From NCBI RefSeq assembly GCF_020148105.1, contig NZ_JAHLZE010000022.1, positions 62,001 through 126,000 on the forward strand: a stretch of 64,000 bases of DNA, given 5' to 3'. Below are positions 41,508 through 52,754 of the stretch, in pieces (position 1 is the stretch's first letter; every line of letters starts with the position of its first letter). A program made the translations under genes and the position numbers. The notes under the pieces are model-generated. The model was not told where the DNA came from, searched no databases, and saw only the letters and a program-made list of their open reading frames with translations. The DNA is from Methanobrevibacter sp. TMH8. Its GTDB lineage: Archaea; Methanobacteriota; Methanobacteria; Methanobacteriales; Methanobacteriaceae.

Positions 41508-41537
41508 AAATATAATCATAATAAATATAATCATAAT
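41508..41537. repeat. 15-base tandem repeat before phoU
   Basis: AAATATAATCATAAT occurs twice in tandem about 45 bases before the phoU start. Confidence 0.6.
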
Positions 41538-41583
41538 AAATCCCAGTTGAAATTAAAAATTATTATTATAAGGGGATGTTTTA

Positions 41584-42249
41584 ATGGATAAAGAATATCC
41601 AAGAATATCATTTAAAAATAGAATAAACAATGTGAAAGACGAAGCAGAAAAAATTGGCCAAATGGTTATTGAATCTCATCGTAAAGCAATTACTTTATTA
41701 TCTGATTATGATGAAAATATAGCTGAAGAAGTAATAGCTAAAAGTAAAGAGATTGATGAAGCAGGATTTGACTTAGAAAGAAGATGTATTAAATTTATAG
41801 CTGTAGAACAACCAGTTGCTGGAGATTTGATGTTTATTGAGTCTACTATTCGGATTAACAGCCATGTAAAAAGAATTGGTTATTTAGCAGCTAATATGGC
41901 TGAATTATCAGTTTTAATTAAAGATACTTCAGTTCCAGATAAATTAATGGAAGATTTACAATATATGGCAGATTATGTTCAAATGATGTTAAGTAAAGGT
42001 ATCTATGCATTTCTTGATCAAAATGTAGATATGGCAAAAGAACTTAGAAAAGAAGATGATAAAGTAGATGATCTTTTTGGTTCAATATTAGAACAAGTTA
42101 CTGATGTCATGTTTGAAGACAAAGAAAACATTACTCAAACTATTAACTTAATATTCATAGCTAGATTCCTTGAAAGAATAGCTGATAGGGCTGTTGACAT
42201 TGGTAGTAGGACTATTTTCATGTTGACTTTCAAAAAACCTAAAACTTAA
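41584..42249 (+). CDS. phoU: Phosphate transport regulator PhoU
   Basis: A 221-residue two-repeat helical protein that restrains Pst uptake. The metal-site helices ESTIRINSHVKRIGYLAANM and FIARFLERIADRAVDIG are conserved. It is normal length, with no DNA-binding domain, unlike the PhoU-HTH gene at 34409. It ends the pst operon, the usual place. Confidence 0.95.
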   Translation: MDKEYPRISFKNRINNVKDEAEKIGQMVIESHRKAITLLSDYDENIAEEVIAKSKEIDEAGFDLERRCIKFIAVEQPVAGDLMFIESTIRINSHVKRIGYLAANMAELSVLIKDTSVPDKLMEDLQYMADYVQMMLSKGIYAFLDQNVDMAKELRKEDDKVDDLFGSILEQVTDVMFEDKENITQTINLIFIARFLERIADRAVDIGSRTIFMLTFKKPKT

Positions 42250-42404
42250 TTTTTTTAATTAGGATTTTAATTAAGATTTTAATTTTTAATCCTACTTTTT
42301 AATTATTTATTTTTTAGTTATTTATTTTTATTTTTTAGCTATTTTTTCTTATTTTTCGAATATTATTTATATTTTGATAATATTCATGTTATTTTATTAT
42401 TATT

Positions 42405-43259
42405 TTATTTTATTCTCACTGTAGCATGTCTGTGAGCCCAACATTGAATACATACTCCGATAGGTAGTCCTGCAGTGTGAGTAGATATTTTTCCAACTTT
42501 AACACTAAGAGCAGTTGTTTTTCCACCTAGTCCCATAGGTCCAATTCCAGTATCATTTATTTCTTTTAAAAGTTCTTCTTCTAATTGTGCAAGTTGAGGG
42601 TCTGGATTTTTTTCTCTAATATCTCCAAGAAGCGCTTTTTTCGCTGTTTTTAAAACAAGATCAGAGGTACCGCCGATTCCTACTCCCACTACAATTGGAG
42701 GGCATGGTTTTCCACCAGCTTTTAAAACAGATTCAACAACGAATTCTTTTATTCCTTCTATTCCTTCACTAGGTAAAGCCATTTTTAGTAAGTTGTTATT
42801 TTCTGAGCCAAATCCTTTTGGAAGTATTGTAAATTCTATATAATCTTCATCTATTAATTCAATATCGATTTGTGGGATATTCTCTCCTGTATTGTCTCCT
42901 GTGTTTTTTCTTGTTAGTGGATCTACTATGTTAGGTCGAAGTGGTGTTTTTGATGTTGCTTTTTGGACTCCTTTCATTATTCCTTTGTATAATACATCAT
43001 ATAATTTTCCACCTTCAACTTCAACATTTCCAAGTTTTACAAAAATTATAGGACACCCAGTATCTTGACACATTGGGACTGATTTTTCTTCAGCAAGTTC
43101 AATATTCTTCAAAATAGCTTCAATATTTAGGCGAGGTAGCTCATCACTTTCAACTTTAAGAGCTTCTTCAAGTGACATTATAACATCTTCAGGTAGAGTT
43201 ATGACAGCTTTTTTGTAAAGTTCATAAATAGTATTTTCAACAAGTTTTTCTGTTATCAT
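42405..43259 (-). CDS. fumA: Fumarate hydratase (class I) alpha subunit
   Basis: The larger part of the two-subunit iron-sulfur fumarase/tartrate dehydratase. The cluster cysteines are in MCQDTGCPI (near residue 64), [16 protein letters not shown], and [14 protein letters not shown]. It is 284 residues, the normal alpha length; the beta subunit gene is not in the window. It lies downstream of the por cluster in the same direction after 380 bases. In methanogens fumarase acts in the incomplete reductive citric acid branch that begins from Por-made pyruvate. Confidence 0.92.
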   Translation of the reverse strand: MITEKLVENTIYELYKKAVITLPEDVIMSLEEALKVESDELPRLNIEAILKNIELAEEKSVPMCQDTGCPIIFVKLGNVEVEGGKLYDVLYKGIMKGVQKATSKTPLRPNIVDPLTRKNTGDNTGENIPQIDIELIDEDYIEFTILPKGFGSENNNLLKMALPSEGIEGIKEFVVESVLKAGGKPCPPIVVGVGIGGTSDLVLKTAKKALLGDIREKNPDPQLAQLEEELLKEINDTGIGPMGLGGKTTALSVKVGKISTHTAGLPIGVCIQCWAHRHATVRIK

Positions 43260-43639
43260 TTTTTACCTCACTAAGTTTTTTAGCTATTAAAAAATTTCAT
43301 TGTTTCTTATTTGTTAAAATTAGTATATTAAAGTTATTATTATGTTTGCTGATATGATTATAATTATTCATATCATTATTAATATCATATTTAATATTCT
43401 ATTTAATATTATTATTCATATAATAAAAATGTATAAAAATAATTTATAAAAATAAAATATTTATAAGTTATTTTATATTTATAAGTTTAAAAAAAGATAT
43501 AAAATGTATTAAAAAATCTAATTAGGTACTAATACTACTAATAATACTACAAATATTACTACTATATATTACTAATACCATTAATGTTATGGAAAATATT
43601 GTAAAAAAATAATTGGAAGATATTATAATAGTCAAAAAA
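43260..43639. other. AT-rich intergenic region between porF and fumA
   Basis: No gene is seen. The clustered ACTAATA(C)TAC words (about 43525-43575) and the fumA Shine-Dalgarno GAGGTAA on the minus strand are the only landmarks; it is long enough for a separate fumA promoter. Confidence 0.35.
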
Positions 43640-44068
43640 CTATTTCATAACTCCTTTTAATCTTTTTAGTTCGTTAGCTATTTTATCTTGTTTTTTGGAA
43701 ACCATTTCAGAAGAATCATTGCTAAGCGCATTTGTTGGACAACATTCAACACATTGTTGTTCGTCTTCGTTTATACAAAGATCACATTTTTTTGCCTGTC
43801 CGATTTCATCCATGGAAATAGCTCCAATAGGACAAACATCTCTACACATTCCGCATCCAATACATTTTTCACCATTGATAATAATTGCCCCACCAAGTTC
43901 TTCAATAGCTCCTTCTGGGCAAATATTAAGACATGGTGCTTTTTCTGGTGTACAATGCATACAGAAAAGAGGCACTCCGTCATTGACTCTGATTGCATTC
44001 ATTGGACAATTTCTTTCGCATTTTGCACAATCCACACAGAGTTCTGGGTTTGAAACTAATTCACTCAT
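43640..44068 (-). CDS. porF: Por-associated polyferredoxin PorF
   Basis: A 142-residue electron carrier with four cluster motifs: CVDCAKCERNCP, CMHCTPEKAPCLNICP, CIGCGMCRDVCP and CDLCINEDEQQCVECCP. It is the last gene of the leftward por cluster; in Methanothermobacter the same porE-porF pair follows porB and is needed for Por activity in the pyruvate-synthesis direction. The start ATG follows GAAGGTT. Confidence 0.9.
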   Translation of the reverse strand: MSELVSNPELCVDCAKCERNCPMNAIRVNDGVPLFCMHCTPEKAPCLNICPEGAIEELGGAIIINGEKCIGCGMCRDVCPIGAISMDEIGQAKKCDLCINEDEQQCVECCPTNALSNDSSEMVSKKQDKIANELKRLKGVMK

Positions 44069-44177
44069 TTTAGAACCTTCTCATAGTTCATAATTAATAA
44101 TTATAATATTTATTATTTTTTAATCTTCTAAAGTACATTATCTTCTAAAATTTATTAATTTTACTTTTCAGAATTTA

Positions 44178-44681
44178 TTAACTTTCATCTTCGTAAGATT
44201 TATTGGCTCTTGTATTGCTAGTTAATATATTCAATATCCCTTTAGGTTTTGGTTTTTTAGAAGTTCCTGCAAGTTTTGATAAGTGCTCTTGTTGTTTTTG
44301 GAGTTTGATTTTATCAACATCCAACAAAGAAATTGCTCGTTTAGAACATGCTTTAATACAAGCTGGTCCTTCATCTCTATCTTCGCATTGATTACATTTT
44401 TGAGCTTTTCTATCTTCTACACTCACTGCTCCGAATGGACAAACCATCATACATAGTCCACAAGCTATACATTTGTCTTCTTCAATTCCTTTACCAATAA
44501 TTGCTTCAGTAGGACATATAGCTTTACAAGGTGCATCTTCACATTGTTGACAAACTATAGGATAATATGTACCATCGATTTCTCTAATGATTATTCTGGA
44601 AGTTCCATAAAGTCCGCAACAAGCGCTTTCACAGTCTAAACAACCATCACACAAGTCCGGTTGAACTAATATTTTTTCCAA
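44178..44681 (-). CDS. porE: Por-associated polyferredoxin PorE
   Basis: A 167-residue protein with four clusters: CDGCLDCESACC, CQQCEDAPCKAICP, CIACGLCMMVCP and CNQCEDRDEGPACIKAC. It starts with TTG at 44681 behind CTGGAGGAC, 21 bases after porB. The tail (residues 140-167) is basic. It is probably an electron donor to the Por complex for pyruvate synthesis. Confidence 0.9.
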   Translation of the reverse strand: MEKILVQPDLCDGCLDCESACCGLYGTSRIIIREIDGTYYPIVCQQCEDAPCKAICPTEAIIGKGIEEDKCIACGLCMMVCPFGAVSVEDRKAQKCNQCEDRDEGPACIKACSKRAISLLDVDKIKLQKQQEHLSKLAGTSKKPKPKGILNILTSNTRANKSYEDES

Positions 44682-44702
44682 CTTTAGTCCTCCAGTGGTT
44701 TT

Positions 44703-45572
44703 TTATTTTATTCCTAATTCTGCACATTGATTATCAACAAATTCTTGAATTTTTGTTTTCTCTTCTTCTGAAAGATGCTTAAATCTTTTTTGTGCATTTA
44801 AAAATTCATTTACAGGTTTTCTATCTTGTGGTTTATATGTTAATTCAAATTCACCATTTTCAATTTCATATAAAGGCCAAGAACCTGTTTCAACAGCTAA
44901 TCTTCCAAGTTCAATAGTTTTTGAAGGATCATATCCCCAACCAGTTGTACATGGTTGATTTAAATGTATGTAAGCAGGACCATCAATTTCAGATGCTTTT
45001 TTAACTTTTTTCATAAAGTCTTCTGGATATGAAATAGATGCTGTAGCTACATATGGAACTCCATGAGCAGCTATAATAAGTGGCATATTTTTTTTAGGCT
45101 TATCTTCACCAAAACTTTCTTTTCCATGAGGTGAAGTTGTGGTAGATGCTCCGTAAGGAGTAGAAGCACTTCTTTGAATTCCAGTATTCATATAAGCTTC
45201 ATTATCATAACAAATGTAAGTTAAATTGTGTCCTCTTTCCATAGCTCCGGACAAGGCTTGCATACCAATATCTGCAGTACCTCCATCTCCACCAAAAGCA
45301 ACTACATTAGTATCTGTTTTTCCTTGAGCTCTAAGGGCTCTTTCAACACCAGATGCTACTGCACCAGCATTTTCAAAAGCTACATGTATCCATGGTATTT
45401 CCCAAGCTGTTTCAGGGAAAGGAGTTGTAATAACTTCTAAACAACCAGTAGCTGATATAGCTACTGTATTCCTACCTAATGCTTTTAAAGCTAACCTTAC
45501 TCCTATGGTAGCTCCACACCCTGCACATCCTCTGTGTCCTGGTGCTAAAAGTTCTTCTTCAGGTAATTTCAT
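44703..45572 (-). CDS. porB: Pyruvate:ferredoxin oxidoreductase beta subunit
   Basis: The thiamine-diphosphate subunit, 289 residues. The TPP/Mg site is [10 protein letters not shown] with NEAYMNTG, and the [4Fe-4S] ligands include [10 protein letters not shown] near the N-terminus. The PCTTGWGYD segment is typical of PorB. Together with PorA, C and D it reversibly joins acetyl-CoA and CO2 to make pyruvate, the step after Cdh in autotrophic growth. Confidence 0.96.
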   Translation of the reverse strand: MKLPEEELLAPGHRGCAGCGATIGVRLALKALGRNTVAISATGCLEVITTPFPETAWEIPWIHVAFENAGAVASGVERALRAQGKTDTNVVAFGGDGGTADIGMQALSGAMERGHNLTYICYDNEAYMNTGIQRSASTPYGASTTTSPHGKESFGEDKPKKNMPLIIAAHGVPYVATASISYPEDFMKKVKKASEIDGPAYIHLNQPCTTGWGYDPSKTIELGRLAVETGSWPLYEIENGEFELTYKPQDRKPVNEFLNAQKRFKHLSEEEKTKIQEFVDNQCAELGIK

Positions 45573-45678
45573 TTTTATTCTCTCCTATTTATTATAATCA
45601 TGTTAGTATAATTATGTTCATAATTTTGTATTATTCACATATCTATAATTGTATTATTTATAATTCTTATTTGTAGCT

Positions 45679-46818
45679 TTATTTTTTCAAACCAATCCAA
45701 TTAATATCTTTTTCAGGATTTTTAGTTTTATTTACAACTTCATCAATTTCAGTTGGAGTTATATCTCTTCCTCCCAGTCCTAAAATAAAATCATATGCTT
45801 CAACATCGATTTTAGCTTTAACATCATTATATAAAGCTCCACCAACACCAAACAATATATTTTTATCAAGTACAGCTACTTTTGCATTTCTCACAGCTTT
45901 TTGAATCTTTTCTGCGGGGAATGGTCTGTATACTCTTACTTTAAGAAGTCCGACTTTTTCGCCTCGTTCTCTCATTTCATCAACACAGACTCTTACTGTA
46001 CTACAAATTGATCCCATAGCCATGATTATGATTTCAGCATCATCACATTTGTATTCTTCAATGAAATCATATTTTCTTCCGAAAACTTCTTCAAATTCTT
46101 TATTAACTGTATCTATAACTTCTAAAGAATTTTCCATAGCTTCTTCAACTTGATATCTAGCTTCCATGTAATAATCAGGATCAGTTAATGTTCCAAGAGA
46201 CATTGGTTTTGTTGGATCTAAAAATGCATGTTCTGGTTTATATTTTGGAAGGAATCTGTCTACTTGTTCTTGTTCTGGAATTTCCACTGGTTCTACTGTA
46301 TGGGTCAATATAAATCCATCTAAACAAACCATGGAAGGCAATAAGACTTTATTATTTTCAGAAGTTTTATATGCCATAAGAATTGAGTCTAGGGATTCTT
46401 GCCCATTTTCACAATAAATTTGCATCCAACCGGCATCTCGTTGAACTATTGAATCTTGTTGATCGTTCCAAATACTTAATGGGGCTGATATTGATCTGTT
46501 CGCATCAGCCATAACTATAGGCATTCTCATTCCTGAAACTGCATATAATATTTCATGCATAAGCATTAATCCTTGGGAGGATGTAGCTGTAAAAACTCTT
46601 ACTCCTGTTCCACTTGCTCCAAGCGCTGCACTAATGGCACTATGTTCAGATTCAACTCTAATATATTCTGCATCAATATCTCCATCAGCAACATATTGTG
46701 CAAGATATTCAGAAATTGATGTTTGTGGAGTAATAGGATAAACAGGAATAACTTCAGGTTTAGCTAATTTAACAGCTTCAGACACTGCCTTGTTTGCTGT
46801 CATAACTTTTTTTGTCAT
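45679..46818 (-). CDS. porA: Pyruvate:ferredoxin oxidoreductase alpha subunit
   Basis: The 379-residue subunit with N-terminal pyrimidine-binding domain ([31 protein letters not shown]) and a C-terminal transketolase-like domain ([18 protein letters not shown]). The start ATG follows AGGAG. It lies between porD and porB as in other Methanobacteriales. Confidence 0.96.
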   Translation of the reverse strand: MTKKVMTANKAVSEAVKLAKPEVIPVYPITPQTSISEYLAQYVADGDIDAEYIRVESEHSAISAALGASGTGVRVFTATSSQGLMLMHEILYAVSGMRMPIVMADANRSISAPLSIWNDQQDSIVQRDAGWMQIYCENGQESLDSILMAYKTSENNKVLLPSMVCLDGFILTHTVEPVEIPEQEQVDRFLPKYKPEHAFLDPTKPMSLGTLTDPDYYMEARYQVEEAMENSLEVIDTVNKEFEEVFGRKYDFIEEYKCDDAEIIIMAMGSICSTVRVCVDEMRERGEKVGLLKVRVYRPFPAEKIQKAVRNAKVAVLDKNILFGVGGALYNDVKAKIDVEAYDFILGLGGRDITPTEIDEVVNKTKNPEKDINWIGLKK

Positions 46819-46949
46819 TAATAATTCTCCTATATTATTTGAAATTAAGCTATTATATGAATTTAAGCTTTTATATGAATTATTTTAAGCTATTATTTTT
46901 AAGCTATTATTATTTTAATTTTTATTAATTCTATTATTTTATATTAGTT

Positions 46950-47192
46950 TTATTCTCTTTTCATTTTAATAGCTTTTACTGGGCATTCTACTTCACATAT
47001 GCCACAGCCTTTACAATAATCGTAATCTATATCATGGTCTTTATTGATACATCCTTCAGGACAGAACATAATACAGTTATCACAATCAATACATTTTTCT
47101 TTATCAAGGGTTGGTTTAAATGTTCTCCAACTTCCGGTTTTATTGTTACGAGTACTTCCGGGATTGGTTACTGCTCCTCCAATAGAATCCAT
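46950..47192 (-). CDS. porD: Pyruvate:ferredoxin oxidoreductase delta subunit
   Basis: The 80-residue ferredoxin-type subunit that carries two [4Fe-4S] clusters ([15 protein letters not shown] and [12 protein letters not shown]) and passes electrons out of the complex. The N-terminus includes [17 protein letters not shown], typical for PorD. The start ATG follows AAGGTGATG. Confidence 0.95.
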   Translation of the reverse strand: MDSIGGAVTNPGSTRNNKTGSWRTFKPTLDKEKCIDCDNCIMFCPEGCINKDHDIDYDYCKGCGICEVECPVKAIKMKRE

Positions 47193-47405
47193 CTCATCAC
47201 CTTATTATATTTAATATTTAAATGTAATTTTTATAATAAATTTTTAATAATTAATATTTTTTTATAATTAGTATTTTTAATTAATATTTTAATTATTTAA
47301 TTAATAATTTTAAATTAGTAATTTTAAAGAAATTTTTTTTAAAGTAATTTTTTAAAGTAATTTTTTTAAAATATATTTTTAGATAAATTTGATAAAATTA
47401 ATTGT

Positions 47406-47936
47406 CTAAATTGTTTCATAAGCAATTTTAGCTGCTTTTGAATTTTTATCTCCTAATTTACCAGGAAATGTCTCATTTATGACTTTAATAATGGAATCAA
47501 GTGTCACTTCACCACTTTTTTTCGCAAATGAACCTAACATAATGGTGTTAACAATAGGAACTCCTAGATTTTCAAGAGCAATTCCAGTTGCATCGATATC
47601 ATAAACTTCTTTGTCTTTATTGCTTTCTAGTTTTTCTTTTTTGTTAGTGTTAATGATAATCTTACTAGTATCTTTTACTCCAGAAAAGACATTTACAACA
47701 TCTAATAGTCCATCATCAAGTACAACTACGTAGTCAGGATTTTGAACTTGGTATCTAACTTGTATTGGTTTATCATCAATTCTTGTGAACGCCATAACAG
47801 GTGCTCCCCGTCTTTCTACTCCAAAAAACGGAAATGCTTGTGAATATTTCCCATCTTCGAATGCAGCTTTAGCTAAAATCTCTGCTGCGGTAACGGCACC
47901 TTGTCCTCCACGACCATGAAAACGAATTTCAATCAT
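47406..47936 (-). CDS. porC: Pyruvate:ferredoxin oxidoreductase gamma subunit
   Basis: The first gene of the leftward por operon, 176 residues, with the family opening [19 protein letters not shown] and the ATAGI-like ending [20 protein letters not shown]. The start ATG follows GGAGGAAA. A TATA box (47981-47992, minus strand) lies about 50 bases upstream. Confidence 0.96.
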
Positions 47937-48575
47937 TCAAATTTCCTCCATTCATCATGTATAATCATTATAAATTACAAGATATATAAACTTTTATAAT
48001 TTATACAAAATTGAACATATCAATATTAGTTTTAGTAATACATCATTCACATTGAACAAAAATAGTATTTTTATATATAACATTAGGAATGATATATGAT
48101 TCTTTTTATTTTTTAAAATTATTATAAAAATAGTAATCATTTATTATAAAGATTGATTTATTATTGTATTTATTATATAAAACTTATATAATCTCTTTTT
48201 ATATTATTTCTTATATTATTTCAAATATATTTCATGATTATTTATTATTATATTTTTAAGTTTATATTTAATTAATGATTATAATTATTTATTTTATTTA
48301 ATTTATTTATTATATTTATTATATTTAGTATATTTAGTATAATTGCTTATTTTATATATTTTATAATAGTAGCTATATAATTTATGAAAAATATAATTAA
48401 AGATATAATTAATAAAAATCTTATATTATATTATATTATAAAAAATTATACAATTATAAAATTATTCAATAAAATATTCATATTAAGATTAAAATAATCT
48501 AGAATTAATTAAATTAATTAAATTAATAAATTTAATAAAGTTAGTCAATGAAATCAAAAAATTGAAGAGGATTTT
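47937..48575. other. Divergent intergenic region upstream of por
   Basis: The por promoter (minus strand GTTTATATATC, 47981-47992) is clear. The remaining 550 bases are A/T-only words such as TTATTATATTTATTATATT, with the promoter of the DHPS-like gene somewhere near 48420-48540. No gene is seen. Confidence 0.45.
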
Positions 48576-50204
48576 ATGAAGATACTTATTGTAACCGGAA
48601 ATTTAGCTTTTCCATTAGTTGAAAAAGCAGCTAAAGATTCAAATCATGATGTAATGATACATATAGCTGATACTCAAATAGCTGCTTTTTTAACTCCTAG
48701 AATGATAATTAATGAAATTGAGGATTATTATAGCAATGAATTAGCTAACGGTGAGATTGATATGATTATAACTCCTGGACTTATGAGGAAATCTACTGCT
48801 GATATTGCTTTTGCTTTAAATATTCCAACATTTAAGGGATCTACTGATGCAGCTGATTTAAAAATGGTTCTTGATTTGATTGATGGATTAGATGGGAATT
48901 TGGATCTTTCAACTAATAAACCTGCAGATAAATTAATTGAAGAAGAAAAAAGGAAACAAGCTATTGAATTTATATCTGATTTCGAGTCAGATTTGGAAAT
49001 AAGGGAGGAACTTCTTAAAAAGCCAAATAATATTAAGGTTGGAAAATTAGCTGTTGGAGAAGATTTTCCAATGCGAATATTAGCTGAAATAGCTAATGCA
49101 CCAATTTTAACTAAAGAAGAATTAATTAAAAAAGCTGAATACTTTTTAGCTAATGGTGCAGATATGATTGATATTGGGATGGTGGCTGGTGAAGATAAAT
49201 CGGATACAATTCCAGATATGATAGCTACTCTCCGTCCAATTGTTGGTGAAAAAGCTCTTAGTATTGATACACTTAATCCAAAAGAAATAAGTGTAGCTAT
49301 TAAACATGGAATAGATATGGTATTAAGTATAGACCTGGGAAATTATAAAGAAGTTTCATCTTTACTTAAAGAACATAATGTTCCTGCTGTAGCTTTACCA
49401 ACTAATTTTACTGAGGGCAAAGTTCCACATACTGTTGAAGAGAGAATTTCTAGAATGGTTGAATTATCTGATGAGTGTAAAATTGAAGGTGTTGAAATCA
49501 TAGCTGATTTAATTCTTGATCCTGTTAATAGTAGTAGTATTGTTGATTCTATTATTGCATGTAGAGAATATCATAAAATTCATAATAATCCAATGTTTTT
49601 TGGTGTAGGGAATGTGAATGAATTAATGGATTCTGATTCTGTTGGGGTTAATGCTTTGCTTGCAGGAATAGCTATGGAACTCGGAGCTAGTATTCTTTTT
49701 ACTCCTGAAGAAAGTGGAAAAACTACTGGGAGTGTTTATGAACTATCTATAGCTAGTAAAATGATGTTTTTAGCTAAAAATAGAAATTCTATTCCAAAGG
49801 ATCTTGGTATAAATCTCCTTGTTTTTAAAGATAAAAAGAAAAGACAAGATATTGATGGCCTTGAAGATTCTGATTTTGATGTTCCAGTAGAACAAGCAAG
49901 AGAAGCTAATCGTTTTGTCCTTGATCCAGCAGGTAGCTTTAAGATCAGAGTCGAACATGCTATCCATCCAGAAAATAGCAAAATTATTGTGACTCACTTT
50001 AAAAAGACAGTTCCTGATTTGACTATCGAAGGAAAATATACAAAAGAAATATATGATGAATTAGTAAGGCAAGGAATCATAACAAGAATGGAACATGCTG
50101 CATATTTAGGAGCTGAACTTCAAAAAGCAGAAATAGCTATGATAACTGGTAAAGAATATATTCAAGACTTTGATTTGTTCAAAAGACCTTTTGATTTGAA
50201 TTAG
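48576..50204 (+). CDS. Dihydropteroate synthase-like protein (methanogen type)
   Basis: A 542-residue three-part protein of a family typical of methanogens: an N-terminal domain (about 1-150, ending before [20 protein letters not shown]), a pterin-binding TIM barrel similar to dihydropteroate synthase ([36 protein letters not shown]; about 155-410), and a C-terminal DUF4346-like domain ([21 protein letters not shown]). A role in tetrahydromethanopterin synthesis has been proposed for the family; the exact reaction is not established. The start ATG follows AGAGGA. Confidence 0.85.
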   Translation: MKILIVTGNLAFPLVEKAAKDSNHDVMIHIADTQIAAFLTPRMIINEIEDYYSNELANGEIDMIITPGLMRKSTADIAFALNIPTFKGSTDAADLKMVLDLIDGLDGNLDLSTNKPADKLIEEEKRKQAIEFISDFESDLEIREELLKKPNNIKVGKLAVGEDFPMRILAEIANAPILTKEELIKKAEYFLANGADMIDIGMVAGEDKSDTIPDMIATLRPIVGEKALSIDTLNPKEISVAIKHGIDMVLSIDLGNYKEVSSLLKEHNVPAVALPTNFTEGKVPHTVEERISRMVELSDECKIEGVEIIADLILDPVNSSSIVDSIIACREYHKIHNNPMFFGVGNVNELMDSDSVGVNALLAGIAMELGASILFTPEESGKTTGSVYELSIASKMMFLAKNRNSIPKDLGINLLVFKDKKKRQDIDGLEDSDFDVPVEQAREANRFVLDPAGSFKIRVEHAIHPENSKIIVTHFKKTVPDLTIEGKYTKEIYDELVRQGIITRMEHAAYLGAELQKAEIAMITGKEYIQDFDLFKRPFDLN

Positions 50205-50258
50205 ATATGTAATTAGATATTTATGATATTAGAGATATAATAGTGTAGTGAAATAATT

Positions 50259-51191
50259 ATGGAAATTTGTACAAAATGTGGAAATCCTAAAATTGTTATA
50301 AGGCGTAAACAGTCTGGTCAAGCTTTATGCCAAGATTGCTTTGTTGAAAGTATTCAAAAAAAAGCAATTAAAACAATAAAAAAAGAAAAACTTCTTGAAA
50401 AAGGAGATAAAGTTCTTGTTGCACTGTCTGGAGGTAAAGATAGTGTAACTCTTCTTGATATTCTTGATACTTTTCGTCAACGTAATATAATTGATTTATG
50501 TGCAGTAACTGTTGATGAGGGAATTGGAGGATATCGTCAAGATGGTGTTGCTATAGCTATCAATCATGCAAAAAGATTAGGAATAGAGCATAAGGTAGTT
50601 TCCTTTGAAGAATCTTATGGTATTACTCTTGATGAAATTATGAATCGTCCTAATCATAGAGGGTCTTGTACATATTGTGGAGTATTTCGTCGATGGATAA
50701 TAAATAGAGTTGCACGTGAATTTGGAGCTAGTAAAATAGCTACTGGACATAACCTTGATGACGAAACTCAAGCAATTCTTATGAATTACCTCGAAGGAAA
50801 TATAGATAATTTAACTAAAATTGGTCCTATAACAGATTCAAAAAGTCCACTTTTTACTCCAAAAATTAAACCTCTTCGTGAAATTCCAGAAAAAGAAATT
50901 GGTTTATATGCAATAGCTAGGGAACTTGAAGTTCATTTTGCAGGTTGTCCATATTCTCAAGAATCTTTTAGAGGAGAAATTGGTGAAATAATCAAAAATC
51001 TTTCTAAAGATCATCCTACTATAATGTATTCTACATTAAGTGGTTTTGATAAAATTAAAAAAGCTTTAAAGAAAGAATATAAAAGCGAATTTGAATTTGA
51101 AAGATGTAGTATTTGTGGTGAACCTTCTTCAAATAAAGTCTGTAGGGCATGTACCTTTTTAGAAGAGCTTGATAAAAAAGTAATTTTATAA
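50259..51191 (+). CDS. tRNA 2-thiolation enzyme, TtuA/Ncs6 family
   Basis: A 310-residue PP-loop adenylyltransferase that uses a ubiquitin-like sulfur carrier to thiolate tRNA uridines (TtuA/Ncs6 group). It has an N-terminal zinc ribbon (CTKCGNP, LCQDC), the PP-loop [12 protein letters not shown], the iron-sulfur cysteine region CTYCGVFRR and FAGCPYS, and a C-terminal zinc finger ([15 protein letters not shown]). The neighbouring gene encodes a GG-ended sulfur carrier, which supports the assignment. Which uridine is modified (34 or 54) cannot be told. Confidence 0.88.
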   Translation: MEICTKCGNPKIVIRRKQSGQALCQDCFVESIQKKAIKTIKKEKLLEKGDKVLVALSGGKDSVTLLDILDTFRQRNIIDLCAVTVDEGIGGYRQDGVAIAINHAKRLGIEHKVVSFEESYGITLDEIMNRPNHRGSCTYCGVFRRWIINRVAREFGASKIATGHNLDDETQAILMNYLEGNIDNLTKIGPITDSKSPLFTPKIKPLREIPEKEIGLYAIARELEVHFAGCPYSQESFRGEIGEIIKNLSKDHPTIMYSTLSGFDKIKKALKKEYKSEFEFERCSICGEPSSNKVCRACTFLEELDKKVIL

Positions 51192-51347
51192 ATTATTTTT
51201 AATGAATTTATGATATTTTTATGTATACTTTTAAGTATATTTTTTTAATAGATAATAAATTAATAGATAAAATTTTTTTAAAATGAATCAAATGCATATA
51301 TTTTAAAATGAATTTAAATATATATTGTGTATAAATTAGATGATAAA

Positions 51348-51551
51348 ATGAATTTTAAACTTATATTTAATAATAAAAATGAAATAAAATCTCTTGATAA
51401 TGATAATACTTCTATAAAAGATGTACTTAATGAAATGGATTTATCTTCTGAAACAATTGTAGCTAAAAAAAATGGAGATATTGTTATAGAAGATGAAAAG
51501 ATTCAAGATGGGGATGAAATTCAAATAATTCAAATAATATATGGTGGATGA
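51348..51551 (+). CDS. Ubiquitin-like sulfur carrier protein (MoaD/ThiS/SAMP type)
   Basis: A 67-residue beta-grasp protein ending YGG, the diglycine tail needed for adenylation and thiocarboxylate formation. The internal EMDLSSETIVAKKNGDIV and DGDEIQIIQII match ThiS/MoaD folds. The ATG at 51348 is chosen over the GTG at 51327, which has no Shine-Dalgarno. It lies 156 bases after the TtuA-like gene and is probably its sulfur donor; it could also serve protein modification. Confidence 0.85.
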   Translation: MNFKLIFNNKNEIKSLDNDNTSIKDVLNEMDLSSETIVAKKNGDIVIEDEKIQDGDEIQIIQIIYGG

Positions 51552-51580
51552 TGGAGGATAGTAGATAATGGAGGGTAAAT

Positions 51581-52441
51581 ATGAAAGTCTACTATGAATG
51601 TGGGCCTTGTTTTATTCGTCAAGCTAAAGAAGCTATGGATTTAGCTACTGATGATAATGAATTAAAAATTAACCTTATTGAGGATATTTTTGACTTTTTA
51701 GCTGATAATTATACTCAAAATGCTTCTTCTAATAAATTAGGTTCTGTTATTCATCGAATGATTAAAGAAAAAACTAATTGTTCTGATCCTTATTCAAAAG
51801 AAAAGGTCATTGGTAATAAAATAGCTTTAGAATTTCTTCCCATGATTGAAAAACTTCTTGAAGAAGATAATAGTCTAGAGAATTATATTAAAATAGCTAT
51901 TGTTGGTAATATACTAGATTTTGGAGCTTTAGGTCTTGATTTTAATCCTCAGGAATTTATTTTGTCAAATTTAGATAAAAATTTAGCTATCAATCAAATT
52001 GATCAATTTAAAGAAGCTATTTCTAATCATAAAGATGTCCTCTTTTTAGTTGATAATACTGGTGAAATCGTTTTTGATAAGCTACTTATTGAAAAATTAA
52101 TTGAACTTGGTCTTAATGTAACAGTAGCTCTCAAAGAAAAACCAATTCTCAATGATGCATGCATGGAAGATGCTAAATCTGTTGGTTTAGATGAAATAGC
52201 TAAATTAACAACTATTGGAACTGATTCTATAGGTTTGATATATGATGAAGCATCTCAAGAATTTAAAAATCTTTTTGATAATTCAGATTTTGTAATAGCT
52301 AAAGGACTTGGCAATTATGAAGGTTTAACTGAAACTAATCTTGAAGGTAAAGATGTTTTTTCTCTTCTTTGTGTAAAATGCAGTGCAGTATCTAAAGATA
52401 TTGGTATTGGTGAAAGAGAAAATATTTTGTTGAAATTATAA
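51581..52441 (+). CDS. DUF89/ARMT1-family damage-control phosphatase-like protein
   Basis: A 286-residue protein of the DUF89 family, whose members are metal-dependent phosphatases that clear damaged sugar phosphates or cofactors. The N-terminal CGPCFIRQAKEA, the metal-site LVDNTGEIVFDKLL, and IAKGLGNYEGL and LCVKCSAVSKDIG are conserved. It begins 29 bases after the sulfur-carrier gene with GGAGGGT upstream, so the two are likely co-transcribed. The substrate is unknown. Confidence 0.87.
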   Translation: MKVYYECGPCFIRQAKEAMDLATDDNELKINLIEDIFDFLADNYTQNASSNKLGSVIHRMIKEKTNCSDPYSKEKVIGNKIALEFLPMIEKLLEEDNSLENYIKIAIVGNILDFGALGLDFNPQEFILSNLDKNLAINQIDQFKEAISNHKDVLFLVDNTGEIVFDKLLIEKLIELGLNVTVALKEKPILNDACMEDAKSVGLDEIAKLTTIGTDSIGLIYDEASQEFKNLFDNSDFVIAKGLGNYEGLTETNLEGKDVFSLLCVKCSAVSKDIGIGERENILLKL

Positions 52442-52754
52442 GACTATTTTATAAATTATAAGATTCTTTTATAATTTTATAATTTTAACTAATATTTCTA
52501 TTAAAATAATATTTCAATTAATTATTGATTAACCTAATAATTAATCTAATAATTAATCTACTAGATATCTAATAATATAAAGTATTTAATATTATAAAAA
52601 CAAAAAGAATAATTGATGAAATTAAGATAAAATTTTAAAAATCTTTAAAAAATCATTAAAAATATTTCAAAAATATTTTAAAAATATTTTATAAAAAATT
52701 ACAACAAATAAAATATGATAATAAGGATATAGCTGTTGTGATAGTGGTGTTAAA
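52442..52754. other. AT-rich intergenic region
   Basis: TAATCTAATAATTAATCTA repeats (about 52540-52562) are followed by AAATATTT words. It probably contains the promoter of the next gene. No gene is seen. Confidence 0.35.

Noticed and set aside
43695-44093. Open reading frames opposite porF on the plus strand
   Set aside because: They arise from cysteine-rich codons read backwards; porF has clear four-cluster motifs, a ribosome site and operon context.
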